Shown here in pieces: positions 38,103 to 48,389 of a DNA stretch of 64,000 bases. The stretch's first letter is position 1; every line of letters starts with the position of its first letter. The position numbers and the translations under genes were made by a program. The DNA lies in contig NZ_CP032694.1 in the NCBI RefSeq assembly GCF_003627755.1, positions 611,501-675,500 on the forward strand, written 5' to 3'. The notes under the pieces were generated by a model, which did not search any database, was not told the origin of the DNA, and saw only the letters and a program-made list of their open reading frames with translations. The DNA is from Rhizobium jaguaris. Its GTDB lineage: Bacteria > Pseudomonadota > Alphaproteobacteria > Rhizobiales > Rhizobiaceae.

Positions 38103-38696
38103 CTAGACGGTGATGCCGACGGTCAGGCCAATCGCCTGACGCAGTTCGTCGAGGCCCTCGCTCTTTTCCGAGGAGGTGGCAAGAATGCCGGGATAGGCGG
38201 CGGGACGCTTGCGGATTTTTTCGACCGTATCGGCTATCAGCTTCGGCAGACCTGCCGCCTTGATCTTGTCGGTCTTGGTCAGCACGATCTGATAGGAAAC
38301 GGCAGCCTTGTCGAGCAGCGACAGAACCTCGTCGTCGTTTTTCTTGATGCCGTGACGGCTGTCGATCAGCACATAGACGCGCTTCAGCGTCGACCGTCCG
38401 CGCAGATAGTCGAAAACCAGTTTCGTCCAGGCATCCACCTGTTCCTTTGGCGCTTCGGCATAGCCGTAGCCGGGCATGTCCACCAGAGCCATCGGCGGCA
38501 GGTCCGCGCCCTCGCCCGAGAAGCCGTCGGGAACGAAGTAGTTGAGTTCCTGCGTACGCCCCGGCGTGTTCGAGGTGCGCGCCAAACCCTTCTGGCCAAC
38601 CAGCGCATTGATCAGCGACGATTTGCCGACATTCGAACGTCCGGCGAAGGCCACTTCCAGCGGCCCTTCCGGCGGCAGGAATTTCATCGACGGCAC
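38103..38696 (-). CDS. engB: Ribosome-biogenesis GTPase EngB/YihA (apparent N-terminal frameshift)
   Basis: The visible frame from GTG 38696 encodes 197 residues of the YihA/EngB GTPase. Motifs are G1 GRSNVGKS, G2 region [11 protein letters not shown]3 DMPGYG and G4 TKTDK. The protein assists 50S assembly and is usually essential. Homologues have about 20 more residues. Those residues are encoded just upstream from ATG 38761 ([12 protein letters not shown]) but in another frame; one base appears to be missing in the AAAA run at 38724-38727. It is either a sequencing error or a real frameshift with start at GTG 38696. Confidence 0.85.
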   Translation of the reverse strand: MPSMKFLPPEGPLEVAFAGRSNVGKSSLINALVGQKGLARTSNTPGRTQELNYFVPDGFSGEGADLPPMALVDMPGYGYAEAPKEQVDAWTKLVFDYLRGRSTLKRVYVLIDSRHGIKKNDDEVLSLLDKAAVSYQIVLTKTDKIKAAGLPKLIADTVEKIRKRPAAYPGILATSSEKSEGLDELRQAIGLTVGITV

Positions 38697-38761
38697 GCCG
38701 CGGATGAAGATCCACGGGCGCCCAAAAGCGGCTTGTCATCTTTTGTCGTCTGGTCTGCCAT

Positions 38762-39094
38762 GCTGCTCGCGGTCTTATGGTTCAATTGGCTGACTGGCTT
38801 CGAGGTTTTACCCGCGAAAGTCAAGTTTTGATCCGCGTGCGGCGTCATGCTGTCGAGCTTCCGGCTTCCCCGATGGCGGTTACGCCCACTCCATTGGAGA
38901 ACAAAATTTCTTTAGCGTTGTCGACATTGCCGGAAAGGCGGCCAACCAGAAGCCGTACTCTACTCGTCGCGGAGACGACCGAAGTTTCAACTGTATCACC
39001 ATCTGGTCCGATGCCTCTACAAATGAGGGGCCCAGTGTGCGAAGTCTCTCCTTCTATGCGCGGAAAAGAGCCTGACACACCGGGCTGAGGCGGA
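38762..39094. other. Gap without a confident gene between engB and the small secreted-protein gene
   Basis: This 333-base stretch lies where yidC normally adjoins engB. A - strand frame (38845-39150, 101 codons) overlaps the next gene's 3' end and is Ser/Thr/Arg/Gly-rich with no recognisable family. A + strand frame at 38777-39088 is no better. Base composition is less GC-rich than the core genes. I see no RNA gene, IS end or terminator here. Confidence 0.5.
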
Positions 39095-39337
39095 TTAGTA
39101 ATTCGAACCCTTTTTTGTCTGGGTGCAAGAGACCGATGTATGCATTGCACGATTGGCAGCGCTCATCGTGCTATGAGGCTTGCCCACGAGAAGCAAGGTT
39201 CTTCCATTGGGTGCTGTGTTTACAACGTGGCATCGCTTCGAGTGCGGAGCTCGCACGACATAATAACCGGCGGCGGAAAGAGCTGGCGCCGCTGACAAGA
39301 TCAGAGCAAGTGTGATTGCAGTCAGGAATCTAGTCAT
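39095..39337 (-). CDS. Small secreted protein of unknown function
   Basis: An 80-residue protein with a clear signal peptide (MTRFLTAITLALILSAAPAL, cleavage near ALS-AAG). The mature part of about 57 residues is basic with two cysteines (KRCHVV and SVSCTQT) that could form a disulfide. GGGAGAAG lies 4-5 bases before the ATG and supports the start. It resembles short rhizobial exported proteins of unknown role. It lies in the insert that separates yidC from engB. Confidence 0.75.
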   Translation of the reverse strand: MTRFLTAITLALILSAAPALSAAGYYVVRAPHSKRCHVVNTAPNGRTLLLVGKPHSTMSAANRAMHTSVSCTQTKKGSNY

Positions 39338-39653
39338 GCTACTTCTCCCAGTGAGTAAATTGAGACCCTACGGCGGATGCACTTACGTCAATATTATACT
39401 CTTCTAATATAAACAATTACAGTAACTACAATTCATAAGCTCAGTTATTTGTCGGAACAGCGCATGACCTGTTTCGAAGCAAAGTCGCCATGAAGGCCGA
39501 CGTGCCGTGCTTGCAGTTGCTCCAGCGGAAAATGCGGTCATAAGCTGTGTCACCTGCATTGTGGCGTATTGTTTGCCTCTCGCGGCGCAAAGCGGACTTT
39601 CCGAATGCGCACTCGCCGGTGCAGAGGCGAGGAAGAGGTTCGCTGGAGGATGC
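39338..39653. other. Noncoding gap, AT-rich
   Basis: The stretch holds the small secreted-protein promoter region. An AT-rich block with a TAATATAA..TTATATTA-like character sits near 39390-39425 (AATATTATACTCTTCTAATAT). A 100-codon - strand frame across 39404-39706 has no ribosome binding site or family resemblance and overlaps the dehydrogenase gene end. No RNA gene was recognised. Confidence 0.5.
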
Positions 39654-40643
39654 TCACACGGTAACGACCACTTTGCCCAAATGTTCGTTTCGTTCGAGGA
39701 AGGCATGCGCTTGGGCGATCTGGTCGAAAGAGAACACCTTCGCGATCACCGGTTTCAAGCTCCCCGTGGACAAGCCGTCGAGAATGAAGGTCTTGGCCCT
39801 CTCGAGGCGAGCAGGATCGCGGATGATCTCGTGAACGAGATAGCCGCGCAAGGTGAGCGTCTTTGCCAATACCGACCCGACTGGAAAGGGTGTTGGCTGC
39901 GCGCTGAGGCCGCCATACTCGATGAGCATGCCGCCATCGGCCATGGCAGCCGCGATTGCCATGAACGCCGGTCCCGCCACGGGATCGAAGACGATCCTGA
40001 AGCCATCCCTGCCGCTGGCGGCGAGCAGGTTTGACGCGAAATCATCATCATCGGCGACGATGACATCATGGGCACCGGCATCGAGGAGCGCCTGCTTCTT
40101 GCTATATCCCCTCGTGACGGCGATCGGGATTGCCCCAACTCCATTGGCGATCTGGATGGCGGCAAGGCCGGCGCTGCTGGAGGCGGCAGTGATCAATACT
40201 CTTTCGCCGGCCGCAATACCCGCGATGTCGATGAGGGCACCATAAGCGGTGAGATACTGCATCCAGCTTGCCGCCGCCGTCACAAAATCGATAGCTGGCG
40301 GATGCCGGACGATATGATGTGCGGGAAATACCGCCACCTCACCATAGGCCGGCCAGCGTGTCATGGAGATGGGCGGAATGACGCTGACGACGTCGCCGGG
40401 TGACAAGCCATCCACTTCGGCACCGACGGCATCCACCACCCCAGCAGCTTCCAGCCCCAGTCCGGAGGGCAGGGTTGGCGTTTGGATATAGGTGCCCGAC
40501 CGCATCAGAATATCGGCGCGGTTGATGCCGATGGCCTTGACAGTGATCCGCACCTCTCCAGTGGCGGGAGGCATTGGCTCAATATCTTCGATCCGCAGGA
40601 CATCAGGGCCACCTACCTGGTGAAATCGCACGACGCGTGACAT
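39654..40643 (-). CDS. Zinc-free quinone oxidoreductase-type medium-chain dehydrogenase
   Basis: A 329-residue MDR protein. The N-terminal GroES-like domain (RITVKAIGINRADILMRSG, LPSGLGLEAAGVVDAVG) precedes a Rossmann domain (VLITAASSSAGLAAIQIA, in place of the usual AAAGGVG). The catalytic zinc cysteines of alcohol dehydrogenases are absent, which points to NADPH:quinone reductase-like enzymes. It is divergent from a LysR gene, its likely regulator. Confidence 0.88.
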   Translation of the reverse strand: MSRVVRFHQVGGPDVLRIEDIEPMPPATGEVRITVKAIGINRADILMRSGTYIQTPTLPSGLGLEAAGVVDAVGAEVDGLSPGDVVSVIPPISMTRWPAYGEVAVFPAHHIVRHPPAIDFVTAAASWMQYLTAYGALIDIAGIAAGERVLITAASSSAGLAAIQIANGVGAIPIAVTRGYSKKQALLDAGAHDVIVADDDDFASNLLAASGRDGFRIVFDPVAGPAFMAIAAAMADGGMLIEYGGLSAQPTPFPVGSVLAKTLTLRGYLVHEIIRDPARLERAKTFILDGLSTGSLKPVIAKVFSFDQIAQAHAFLERNEHLGKVVVTV

Positions 40644-40742
40644 AGCAAATTCCTAACTGTTGATTTTGAAAGCTATATTGCAGGCGCAGAAATTCTGATA
40701 AAGTGTCGTTGGCTTTATTGAGAAATAACCATAGGTTTTCAA

Positions 40743-41645
40743 TTGGACCGTTTAGCCAGCATGGCCGCTTTCGTGCAGGTGGTCGAAACCGGCTCTTTTG
40801 CCGCGGCAGCGAATGTTTTGGGCATTTCCGCGCCAATGGTCGGTAAGCACATTCGCTTTCTTGAAGAGCGGATGGGGGTGAGTCTCATCAACCGGACAAC
40901 GCGCCGCCAGAATCTTACCGAAGCGGGAAAGGCCTATTACGAGCAATGCCGGTCGATCCTCGCCGATGTCGTCGCCGCCGAGACCACTGCCGCCGAGCAT
41001 CTGTCCGCGCCGCGAGGCCGGCTTCGGGTCACCATGCCCACACTGCTTGGTCGATACTGCATTGCGCCCCTCCTGCTGGAAATGGCGGCAGGGTTGCCTG
41101 ATCTGAAACTGGAACTGGCCTTCACTGACGATTTGGTCGACCTGGGCGACTATGATCTCGCTATACGCAGCCTCTCCGAACACCGGAGCGAGGTTCCAGG
41201 TGGTGCCGGTCTGGCCACCCGCCGCCTGTCCATCCACGCCATGCTGGTCTGTTGTGCACCGAGCTATCTGGCGCGGTGCGGCAGCCCATCAGCCTCAGCC
41301 GAACTTGCAAACCACACCGCATTGGCCTTCGGCCGGCATGGGCGCCGCCAACCCTGGACTTTTACGACTACCGCTGGGACACTTGCGACCATCGAGCCAC
41401 CAGGCCGGATCATCATGGATGATCTGGAAGCCATCGCTGACGCCGCAGCCGCCGGCCTTGGACTGGCCTGGCTGCCGAGTTGGCTTATCCATAGTCGGAT
41501 CAGCAGCGGGCAACTTGTGGAACTCCATCTCGACGGCCCCGGTTTGGGCTACAACAACTACGCCCTGTGGCACGAGGGCATTCTGACGCCGAAGATTCGC
41601 GTTGCTCTCGACGTGCTCGCGGGAAAGCTGCCTCCGCTCATGTAG
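40743..41645 (+). CDS. LysR-family transcriptional regulator
   Basis: A 300-residue LTTR. The HTH region is MAAFVQVVETGSFAAAANVLGISAPMVGKHI (quoted in part) with RTTRRQNLTEAG after it; an effector domain of the CrgA-like subgroup follows. It starts at TTG 40743 (MDRLASM, the usual subgroup N-terminus); an ATG at 40761 would trim six residues. The 99-base divergent region to the dehydrogenase gene holds ATAAAG-N9-CTTTAT, a possible operator. Confidence 0.88.
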   Translation: MDRLASMAAFVQVVETGSFAAAANVLGISAPMVGKHIRFLEERMGVSLINRTTRRQNLTEAGKAYYEQCRSILADVVAAETTAAEHLSAPRGRLRVTMPTLLGRYCIAPLLLEMAAGLPDLKLELAFTDDLVDLGDYDLAIRSLSEHRSEVPGGAGLATRRLSIHAMLVCCAPSYLARCGSPSASAELANHTALAFGRHGRRQPWTFTTTAGTLATIEPPGRIIMDDLEAIADAAAAGLGLAWLPSWLIHSRISSGQLVELHLDGPGLGYNNYALWHEGILTPKIRVALDVLAGKLPPLM

Positions 41646-41782
41646 ATCCAACGGTTTCGTCGCGGCTGAGACTAAGCGCTTTTCGCGCATAGTTGCCCTA
41701 CGCGCATCTTCGATGCCAGAATTTCAGCTGATGCATTTACCACCGAATAAAGAAAAGCCCCGCCGAAGCGGGGCTTTTAACG

Positions 41783-43582
41783 TCATTTCGAGGGCGCCGG
41801 TTTTCGTTTGAAGAGGCCCTTCAGATTGTCGAAGAGTTCCACCTTCACGCCATGGCGCTTCATGATGATCGACTGTTGGATGACCGACAGCGTGTTGTTC
41901 CAGGCCCAGTAGATGACGAGACCCGCCGGGAAGCTTGAGAGCATGAACATGAATACCAGCGGCATCCAGTTGAAGATCATCGCCTGGGTCGGGTCCGGGG
42001 GCGTCGGGTTCATGCGCATTTGCAGGAACATGGTCACGCCCATGATCAGCGGCCAGACGCCGAGATGCAGCATTGCCGGAGCGGCAAAAGGCAACAGGCC
42101 GAAGAGATTGACGATCGAGGTCGGATCGGGAGCGGAAAGGTCCTGGATCCAGCCAAAGAACGGCGCATGGCGCATCTCGATGGTGATGTAGATCACCTTG
42201 TAGAGCGAGAAGAAGATCGGGATCTGCAGGAGTACTGGCCAGCAACCCGCAATCGGATTGATCTTCTCTTCCTTGTAGAGCTGCATCGTCGCCTGTTGCA
42301 GGCCCATGCGATCGTCGCCGAACTTGGCCTTCAGCTCTTCCATCTTCGGCTGCATGCGCTTCATGTTCGCCATCGAGGCATATTGCCGGCTGGCGAGCGG
42401 GAAGAACAACGCCTTGACGACGATGGTCGTGCACAGGATGGCGACGCCGAAATTGCCGAAGTAGCGGAAGAAGAAGTCCATCAGCTGGAACATCGGCTGC
42501 GTCAGGAACCAGAACCAGCCCCAATCGATCAGGCGGTTGAAGAGCGGGATCGAATAGCTCTTCTCGTAGGCATTGATGACCGGTACTTCCTTGGCGCCGG
42601 CGAAGACGAGGGTCTTGATCTCGGTGGACTGACCCGGCGCGATGGTGACGGGTGTGTTCTTGAAGTCAGCCTGGAAACGCGGCTGGCCATCGGTGAAATG
42701 CGAGAAGTTGGAATCGAACGGCACCGTCTGTGGCGGCACCATGGCCGCTGCCCAGTATTTGTCCGTGATGCCGAGCCAGCCGCCGGTCACTTGCTCGTTC
42801 CGAACGTTTTCCTTTTCGACGGCGGCGTACTTGCTTTCCGAAATGCCGCTGTGCGCACCGAATACGCCGAGGAAGCCCTCGTGCAATACGTAGGTGCTCG
42901 GCGTCAGCGGCTTGTTGAAGCGGGTGACGCGACCGTAGTTCGACACGGATACCGGCGCCTGACCCGCATTGGCGATCTTGTCGGTGATCGTGAACATGTA
43001 GCGATCGTCGACGGAAATGATACGGGTAAAGGTGACGCCCTTCTCGTTGGTGTAGGTGAGCGTCACCGGCGTCTTCTCGGTCAGCTTGTCGCCGCTTGCG
43101 TGCGTCCAGGCCGTAGAGGGGCCGGGAACGGAGCCGGTCGCGTCGCTACCGATAAAGCCGAGTTCGGTGAAATAGCCGTCCTTGGTGTCGGCCGGGCTGA
43201 ACAGCGTGATGATCGGGCTGCTTCTGTCGACCGTCTCATGAAAACCCTTGAGCCTAAGGTCGTCGAGGCGAGCGCCTTCCAGGTTGATGGAGCCTGCAAG
43301 CGCGGGCGTATCGATCAGGACGCGCGAAGCCGACGACTTGGCAACCGATTGGTCGCTGGTGAGGGCTGTCGGTGCGGTCTGGCCGTTCGCCGGCGCCGAG
43401 CCGTTCACGGCTGCGCCTGCGGCCGGGGTCTGCGTCGTCTGAGCCCGCTGCGTCTGCTGCTGCAGCTTTGCGGCCTGGCGCTGCGCATCGAGGCGCGGGT
43501 TCATGTAGAAAAACTGCCAGGCGAGGACAATCAGCACAGACAGGGCAATTGCTATGAAGTAATTGCGGTTGTTTTCCATCAT
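41783..43582 (-). CDS. yidC: Membrane protein insertase YidC
   Basis: A 599-residue Oxa1-family insertase. An N-terminal TM ([19 protein letters not shown]), a Gln/Ala-rich linker and a large periplasmic beta domain precede five conserved helices ([40 protein letters not shown]). It inserts proteins into the inner membrane with or without Sec. The ATG overlaps the rnpA stop (ATGA) and has AGGAAAGT before it. The terminal stretch is Lys/Pro-rich and basic, suited to ribosome contact. Confidence 0.97.
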   Translation of the reverse strand: MMENNRNYFIAIALSVLIVLAWQFFYMNPRLDAQRQAAKLQQQTQRAQTTQTPAAGAAVNGSAPANGQTAPTALTSDQSVAKSSASRVLIDTPALAGSINLEGARLDDLRLKGFHETVDRSSPIITLFSPADTKDGYFTELGFIGSDATGSVPGPSTAWTHASGDKLTEKTPVTLTYTNEKGVTFTRIISVDDRYMFTITDKIANAGQAPVSVSNYGRVTRFNKPLTPSTYVLHEGFLGVFGAHSGISESKYAAVEKENVRNEQVTGGWLGITDKYWAAAMVPPQTVPFDSNFSHFTDGQPRFQADFKNTPVTIAPGQSTEIKTLVFAGAKEVPVINAYEKSYSIPLFNRLIDWGWFWFLTQPMFQLMDFFFRYFGNFGVAILCTTIVVKALFFPLASRQYASMANMKRMQPKMEELKAKFGDDRMGLQQATMQLYKEEKINPIAGCWPVLLQIPIFFSLYKVIYITIEMRHAPFFGWIQDLSAPDPTSIVNLFGLLPFAAPAMLHLGVWPLIMGVTMFLQMRMNPTPPDPTQAMIFNWMPLVFMFMLSSFPAGLVIYWAWNNTLSVIQQSIIMKRHGVKVELFDNLKGLFKRKPAPSK

Positions 43583-43992
43583 ACTTTCCTGGAGCGGTCC
43601 GTTTCCGGCCGCCGGTGTTTCGGCCTGGTTTCGATGCGGCTGACAAGTTCGCTCGCCAGCTTTTCGAAAGGTGCGGTCAGCACATCGCGCCGCGCGACAA
43701 CCACATAGTCGTGTCCGGGCTGCATTGCAAATCCCGCATGAAGTCGCACGGCTTCTTTCAGCCTGCGCCGCATGCGGTTTCGTTCCACCGCGTTGCCGTG
43801 TTTTTTGGTGACGGTAAAGCCAACGCGGGGTTCGGCGTCGGAGAGCTTGCGGTCCAGCACTTCGATGAGGAAGAGACTTCCCCTGCGCTTTTCGCCTTCG
43901 CGGACTGCAAGAAACTGCGGCCGGCTTTTCAGCCGCCCGACAGTCTTTTTGGGTCGTTCATTCGTCAATTCGCCCGCCATCTTACCGGGCAT
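43579..43992 (-). CDS. rnpA: Ribonuclease P protein component
   Basis: A 137-residue basic protein. [27 protein letters not shown] contains the RNP-box and is the family signature. It binds RNase P RNA for tRNA 5' processing. It lies 9 bases after rpmH and overlaps yidC by 4 bases, the classic rpmH-rnpA-yidC order. ATG 43992 and ATG 43980 are both possible starts; neither ribosome binding site decides. Confidence 0.96.
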   Translation of the reverse strand: MPGKMAGELTNERPKKTVGRLKSRPQFLAVREGEKRRGSLFLIEVLDRKLSDAEPRVGFTVTKKHGNAVERNRMRRRLKEAVRLHAGFAMQPGHDYVVVARRDVLTAPFEKLASELVSRIETRPKHRRPETDRSRKV

Positions 43993-44001
43993 TTCCGGCC
44001 C

Positions 44002-44136
44002 TTAGGCCGAAAGACGCTTGCGACCGCGGTTACGGCGAGCGGCAAGAACCGCGCGACCGCCCTTGGTGGACATGCGCGCACGGAAACCGTGACGACGCTT
44101 GCGGACAAGCTTGGATGGTTGATAGGTACGCTTCAT
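44002..44136 (-). CDS. rpmH: 50S ribosomal protein L34
   Basis: A 44-residue, highly basic protein beginning [20 protein letters not shown] and ending GRKRLSA, the L34 signature over its full length. The gene lies immediately before rnpA on the - strand in the standard rpmH-rnpA-yidC order. Confidence 0.98.
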   Translation of the reverse strand: MKRTYQPSKLVRKRRHGFRARMSTKGGRAVLAARRNRGRKRLSA

Positions 44137-44571
44137 TTATTTAAACACCGCGGAGTGCGGCCCTTCTTGAGCTTTGCTTTAAAAGCAAGGAGCGCTGTTG
44201 ATTATGGCGAACGGACTTGGCCCGCAAAGGCAGGCTCCATGACCGGACGTGCGCGGGCTTATAAGGATCAAGCCCCCGGAAGTCAATTATGCCGGTAAAG
44301 ATTCCTGGAACCCGGCTTCCCTTGCCAAAATGAGCTTTGTTCTGCCGATGCGTCACCACGATGTATGTCCCAGGCAGCTCGGCTAATTATAAATATTCGG
44401 AATAGATAATATTAGGCGAAACTATTGTTCGCGATCGCCAGATGAGCGAAAGTGTTTCCGAATTTATATTCGAAATATCGCAAGCTAACATTAATGATTT
44501 TAGTCGATATCTAACGATATGCCGGGAAGCCCTGGCTTTTTAGGGGTCTTCCGCTACTAGGGGGCACATCG
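44137..44571. other. 435-base intergenic region between divergent rpmH and chemoreceptor genes
   Basis: The left part must contain the rpmH promoter. The right part (44380-44520) is strikingly AT-rich for this genome, with TAATTATAAATATTCGG and ATTAATGATTTTAG, and likely carries the chemoreceptor promoter. No reading frame of gene quality, hairpin terminator or RNA gene was recognised. No DnaA-box cluster or dnaA gene was seen. Confidence 0.55.
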
Positions 44572-46575
44572 TTGAAGATTCGTGGTAAAATTAATCTGCT
44601 CGTCGCGGTGATGGCCGGTGCAGCGCTTTTGATCGGCGCAACCGCTCTTTATGCCGTCAATCAGTATGACCGGCAGCTCCAGGCCTATGAGCTGGCGGCG
44701 AGCCGTGCCTATATGGGCGAGCATCTGAACCGTTATGTGACCGCGGTCGTGATGGAATCGCGCGGTATCTATGCGTCCGGTTCCGCCAAGGATGCCAAGA
44801 GCTTCGCCGATGGATTGATGAGTGACCTCGACGAAATCGACAAGGTGCTTGCCGCCTGGTCGCCATCGGTTCCCGAAACGCAGAAAGCCGAGTTCGGCAA
44901 ATTGCAGGACCGCGCGCGAGAATTCCGCACATTCCGGACCGAGACCGCCCGCCTCGGTGTGACCGACGGTCCGGATGCCGCCAACAAGCAAGGCAACAAC
45001 GATGCCAACCGCGCGAACCGCAAGGCCTTCCAGGCCGAAATCGATGCCGTCGTTCAGGCCGACAAGGCGGCGCTTGCGGCTGTCGATGCCGATATCACGG
45101 CTTTCCGCCAAACGGTCATGTGGGCCGTGCTCGGCATGATGATGGTCGGTATCGGCGCCGGCGCCGGCCTCGGCATGTATATCGGTACCGTCCATCTAAG
45201 CCGGCCGATCCGCGAGGTGACCGCGACGATCAAACAGGTGGCTGACGGAAACTTCGATATCGATGTTCCCTTTGCCGGGCGCGCCGACGAAATTGGCGAG
45301 ATGGCGGCCGCCGTCGATGTCTTCAAGCAGAACGGCAATGCCGTGCGCCGCATGAATGCCGAGGAAACGGCGATGCGCGCCAAGAGCGACGACCTGCAAT
45401 CCAGCATGTCTCTGGTGGTTGCCGCAGCCGCTTCCGGCGATTTCAGCCGCCGTATCGACAAGGATTACGGCGACGTCAACCTCAATCGCTTCGCCGGCAA
45501 CATCAACGAACTCCTGGTGAGCGTCGATACCGGCGTCGGCGAGGTCCGTCGCGTCATTGCAAGCCTCGCAGACGGCGATCTGACCCAAACCATGCGCGGC
45601 GAGTTCCAGGGCGCCTTCGCCGAACTGCAGCAGAACGTCAACGCGACCCTTGCGACGCTCAAGAGCACCATGCGCGAAGTGCGCGAGACGACCGGTTCGA
45701 TCAACTCCAACACCTACGAGCTGCGCCACGCCAGCGACGATCTGTCGAAGCGCACTGAGCAGCAGGCCGCCGCCCTGGAAGAGACCTCGGCGGCGCTCGA
45801 TCAGATCACCGCCGTCGTGCAAAGCTCGACCGAACGGGCGCAGGAGGCGAGCGTCATGGTGACGGAAGCCAAGGAAAACGCTGCTCGCTCCGGCACGGTG
45901 GTTCGCAATGCCGTCGATGCCATGGGCCGCATCGAGCAGGCTTCGGGCGAGATCAGCCAGATCATCGGCGTTATCGACGAGATCGCTTTCCAGACCAACC
46001 TGCTGGCGTTGAATGCCGGCGTCGAGGCGGCCCGTGCGGGCGAGGCGGGCAAGGGCTTTGCCGTCGTCGCCCAGGAAGTGCGTGAACTGGCGCAGCGTTC
46101 CGCGACCGCCGCCAAGGACATCAAGGCGCTGATCGGCAAATCCGGCGATCAGGTTCAGGTCGGCGTCAAGCTGGTGCAGGCAACCGGCGAGGCGCTGGCG
46201 GCGATCGAGGCGCGCGTGCTGAAGATCAACGATCATATCCATTCGATCGCGACGGCTGCCCGTGAACAGTCGACCGGCCTGACCGAGGTCAACAAAGCCG
46301 TCAACCAGATGGACGAGGTGACGCAGCGCAACGCCGCCATGGTCGAGGAGACCTCGGCCGCCACCCATCGCCTCTCGGCCGAAGCCGATGGTCTCGTCCG
46401 TCTCGTCGCCCGCTTCAGGGTCGACACGGGTGCGGCATCCGCCCCGGCGCCGGCTCGCGCTGAAACCCATCGTCCCGTGGCTTCGCCGGCACGCCGCATG
46501 ATCGGCAAGGTCGCCGGCGCCTTTGCAGGCGGCGGTGCGGCGGCAACGGCTGCGCAGAGTTGGGAGGAATTCTGA
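44572..46575 (+). CDS. Methyl-accepting chemotaxis protein with a four-helix-type sensor
   Basis: A 667-residue chemoreceptor. It has TM1 (~8-28), a short helical periplasmic domain (~30-180), TM2 ([20 protein letters not shown]), two successive HAMP-like regions (~205-340) and a signalling domain ([36 protein letters not shown]). It ends SWEEF, a CheR/CheB tether-like tail matching the WQEF of the receptor at 18140. It starts at TTG with GGGGG about 8 bases upstream. The ligand is unknown. Confidence 0.93.
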   Translation: MKIRGKINLLVAVMAGAALLIGATALYAVNQYDRQLQAYELAASRAYMGEHLNRYVTAVVMESRGIYASGSAKDAKSFADGLMSDLDEIDKVLAAWSPSVPETQKAEFGKLQDRAREFRTFRTETARLGVTDGPDAANKQGNNDANRANRKAFQAEIDAVVQADKAALAAVDADITAFRQTVMWAVLGMMMVGIGAGAGLGMYIGTVHLSRPIREVTATIKQVADGNFDIDVPFAGRADEIGEMAAAVDVFKQNGNAVRRMNAEETAMRAKSDDLQSSMSLVVAAAASGDFSRRIDKDYGDVNLNRFAGNINELLVSVDTGVGEVRRVIASLADGDLTQTMRGEFQGAFAELQQNVNATLATLKSTMREVRETTGSINSNTYELRHASDDLSKRTEQQAAALEETSAALDQITAVVQSSTERAQEASVMVTEAKENAARSGTVVRNAVDAMGRIEQASGEISQIIGVIDEIAFQTNLLALNAGVEAARAGEAGKGFAVVAQEVRELAQRSATAAKDIKALIGKSGDQVQVGVKLVQATGEALAAIEARVLKINDHIHSIATAAREQSTGLTEVNKAVNQMDEVTQRNAAMVEETSAATHRLSAEADGLVRLVARFRVDTGAASAPAPARAETHRPVASPARRMIGKVAGAFAGGGAAATAAQSWEEF

Positions 46576-46743
46576 TCCGGCCAGTCGGCGACGGGAGGGG
46601 GCGTTGACGCAGTTCTCCCGCCTTCGGCATGAGCTGTCGGCCGCTTTGTGACAGAAGCGATTGGAAAAACCGTCACAATCTCTTATTATCTACGTTCGAT
46701 ATGTCGTCATCAGATCGCTTTGCAACAAAGCGGGACAGCCGAA

Positions 46744-48264
46744 ATGGATAGTGAGCAAGACAGGAACGTCGGCGAAGGCAGCAAGGCCGAGGCTCGGACT
46801 CACTTGCGTTTCTACCGGCCCACCGGCATTTTCGGCGGCCTTTCCGGCAAGCTTCTGATGCTCACCGTCATTTTCATCCTGCTCGCCGAAGTGCTGATCT
46901 TCGTCCCTTCCGTCGCCAATATGCGGCTGCGCTGGTTGGAAGACCGCCTGAACACGGCGGCCGCCGCGGCCATCGTCATCGACGGCCTGCAGCCGGTCGA
47001 GCTGCCGCGCGCTCTTCAGAAGGAGACGTTGATGGCGACGGGTACACGCGCCATCGTGCTGCGCAAGGAAGGCACATCGCGGCTGCTGGCGACCGCCGAG
47101 ATGCCGGCCTCCGTCGATGAACAATATGATTTAAGCGATGTTTCCCAGCCGACAGCGATCCGCGATGCGCTGGACACGCTGCTGTTCGGCGGCAACCGCA
47201 TCATCCGCGTCTTCGGCCCGGTCGGCGGCGATGACAGCACAGGCATCGAGGTGGTGCTAAAGGATACCCGGTTGCGCAACGCGATGCTTGCTTATTCCGG
47301 CAGCGTCTTTTTCGTCTCGATCCTGATTTCGCTCTTCACCGCGACGTTGATCTTCTTCGCCATCAATCGCATGATGATTCGCCCGATCCGTCGGCTGACC
47401 GACAGCATGCAGGCCTATTCCGATGATCCGGAAGACCCGAGCCGCGTTCTGGTGCCGGACGAGGGGCGCGACGAGCTTGCGGTGGCCGGTCACCATCTCG
47501 CTTCCATGCAGTCACAATTGCAGAAGACGCTGAAGCAGCAGAAGAACCTCGCCGCTCTCGGTCTCGCCGTGTCGAAGATCAACCACGACATGCGCAACAT
47601 CCTGTCAGCTGCGCAGCTCATGTCCGATCGCCTGGTCGACGTCGATGACCCGATGGTCAAGCGTTTCGCGCCAAAGCTCCTGCGCACCATCGACCGGGCC
47701 GTCGGCTATACCACTGAGGTACTGTCCTTCGGCCAAACCTCCGAATCCGCGCCGCGCCGCCGCCGAATGCATCTGCTCGAGCTCATGGACGAGGTGCGCG
47801 ATATCCTGGCGATCGATCCCGAGAGCGGCATCGAATTCGTCGTACAGATGAGCCCCGACCTTGAAGTCGATGCCGACGGCGAACAACTGTTCCGCATCAT
47901 CCACAATCTCTGCCGTAACGCTCATCAGGCGCTGGTCGCCTTCGCCGAGACCGCGCCCGACAGCATCCGCCGCATCACGGTTTCGGCACGCCGCATCGGC
48001 AGCGTCGTCAGTATCACCGTCGACGACACCGGCCCGGGCATGCCGCAGAAGGCCCGGGAAAACCTCTTCACGGCCTTTCGCGGCTCTGCCCGCTCCGGCG
48101 GCACCGGCTTGGGCCTGGCGATCGCCCGCGAACTGGTGCTCGCCCATGGCGGCACCATCGCGCTGGTGGAAAAACCCGCCGCCGGCACTCAGTTCCGTAT
48201 CGAAATTCCCGACCGTCCGGTCTCGCTCGACGATTACCGCAGTCGCAGCTTCCACGAAAACTGA
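46744..48264 (+). CDS. Orphan sensor histidine kinase (HAMP, HisKA-like)
   Basis: A 506-residue membrane kinase. It has TM1 (~38-58), a periplasmic sensor of ~120 residues, TM2 (~180-205), HAMP (RPIRRLTDSMQAYSDDP) and an H-box (LAVSKINHDMRNILSAAQL). The ATP-binding N and G boxes are IIHNLCRNAHQAL, DDTGPGMP and SGGTGLGLAIAREL. No response regulator is adjacent, so its partner is elsewhere. ATG 46744 is preferred over an alternative in-frame start at 46648 because the upstream part looks noncoding. Confidence 0.9.
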   Translation: MDSEQDRNVGEGSKAEARTHLRFYRPTGIFGGLSGKLLMLTVIFILLAEVLIFVPSVANMRLRWLEDRLNTAAAAAIVIDGLQPVELPRALQKETLMATGTRAIVLRKEGTSRLLATAEMPASVDEQYDLSDVSQPTAIRDALDTLLFGGNRIIRVFGPVGGDDSTGIEVVLKDTRLRNAMLAYSGSVFFVSILISLFTATLIFFAINRMMIRPIRRLTDSMQAYSDDPEDPSRVLVPDEGRDELAVAGHHLASMQSQLQKTLKQQKNLAALGLAVSKINHDMRNILSAAQLMSDRLVDVDDPMVKRFAPKLLRTIDRAVGYTTEVLSFGQTSESAPRRRRMHLLELMDEVRDILAIDPESGIEFVVQMSPDLEVDADGEQLFRIIHNLCRNAHQALVAFAETAPDSIRRITVSARRIGSVVSITVDDTGPGMPQKARENLFTAFRGSARSGGTGLGLAIARELVLAHGGTIALVEKPAAGTQFRIEIPDRPVSLDDYRSRSFHEN

Positions 48265-48389
48265 GTGTTTTCAGCCTCTTCCCGATATCGTTTGCAAAAA
48301 TCGTGATCTTTTTCACAAATCCACTTGCATTCCCCCAAAGGACGCTTTAGAGAACCGCCCACGCCAACGGTTCCTTCCGTTTCGGCCAC

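Noticed and set aside
38777..39088. 103-codon + strand open frame
   Set aside because: It has no ribosome binding site and a random Ser/Pro/Arg-rich composition, and overlaps an equally doubtful antisense frame.
42020..43708. 562-codon open frame antisense to yidC
   Set aside because: It is a GC-rich shadow opposite a clear YidC; its translation is Arg/His/Asp-rich with no family resemblance. Similar long shadows opposite trpS, pehA, rmuC and the 45 kb chemoreceptor were rejected for the same reason.
44137..44571. Chromosome origin beside rpmH
   Set aside because: rpmH-rnpA borders oriC in some bacteria, but no dnaA gene or DnaA-box cluster is visible here, and alphaproteobacterial origins lie elsewhere.
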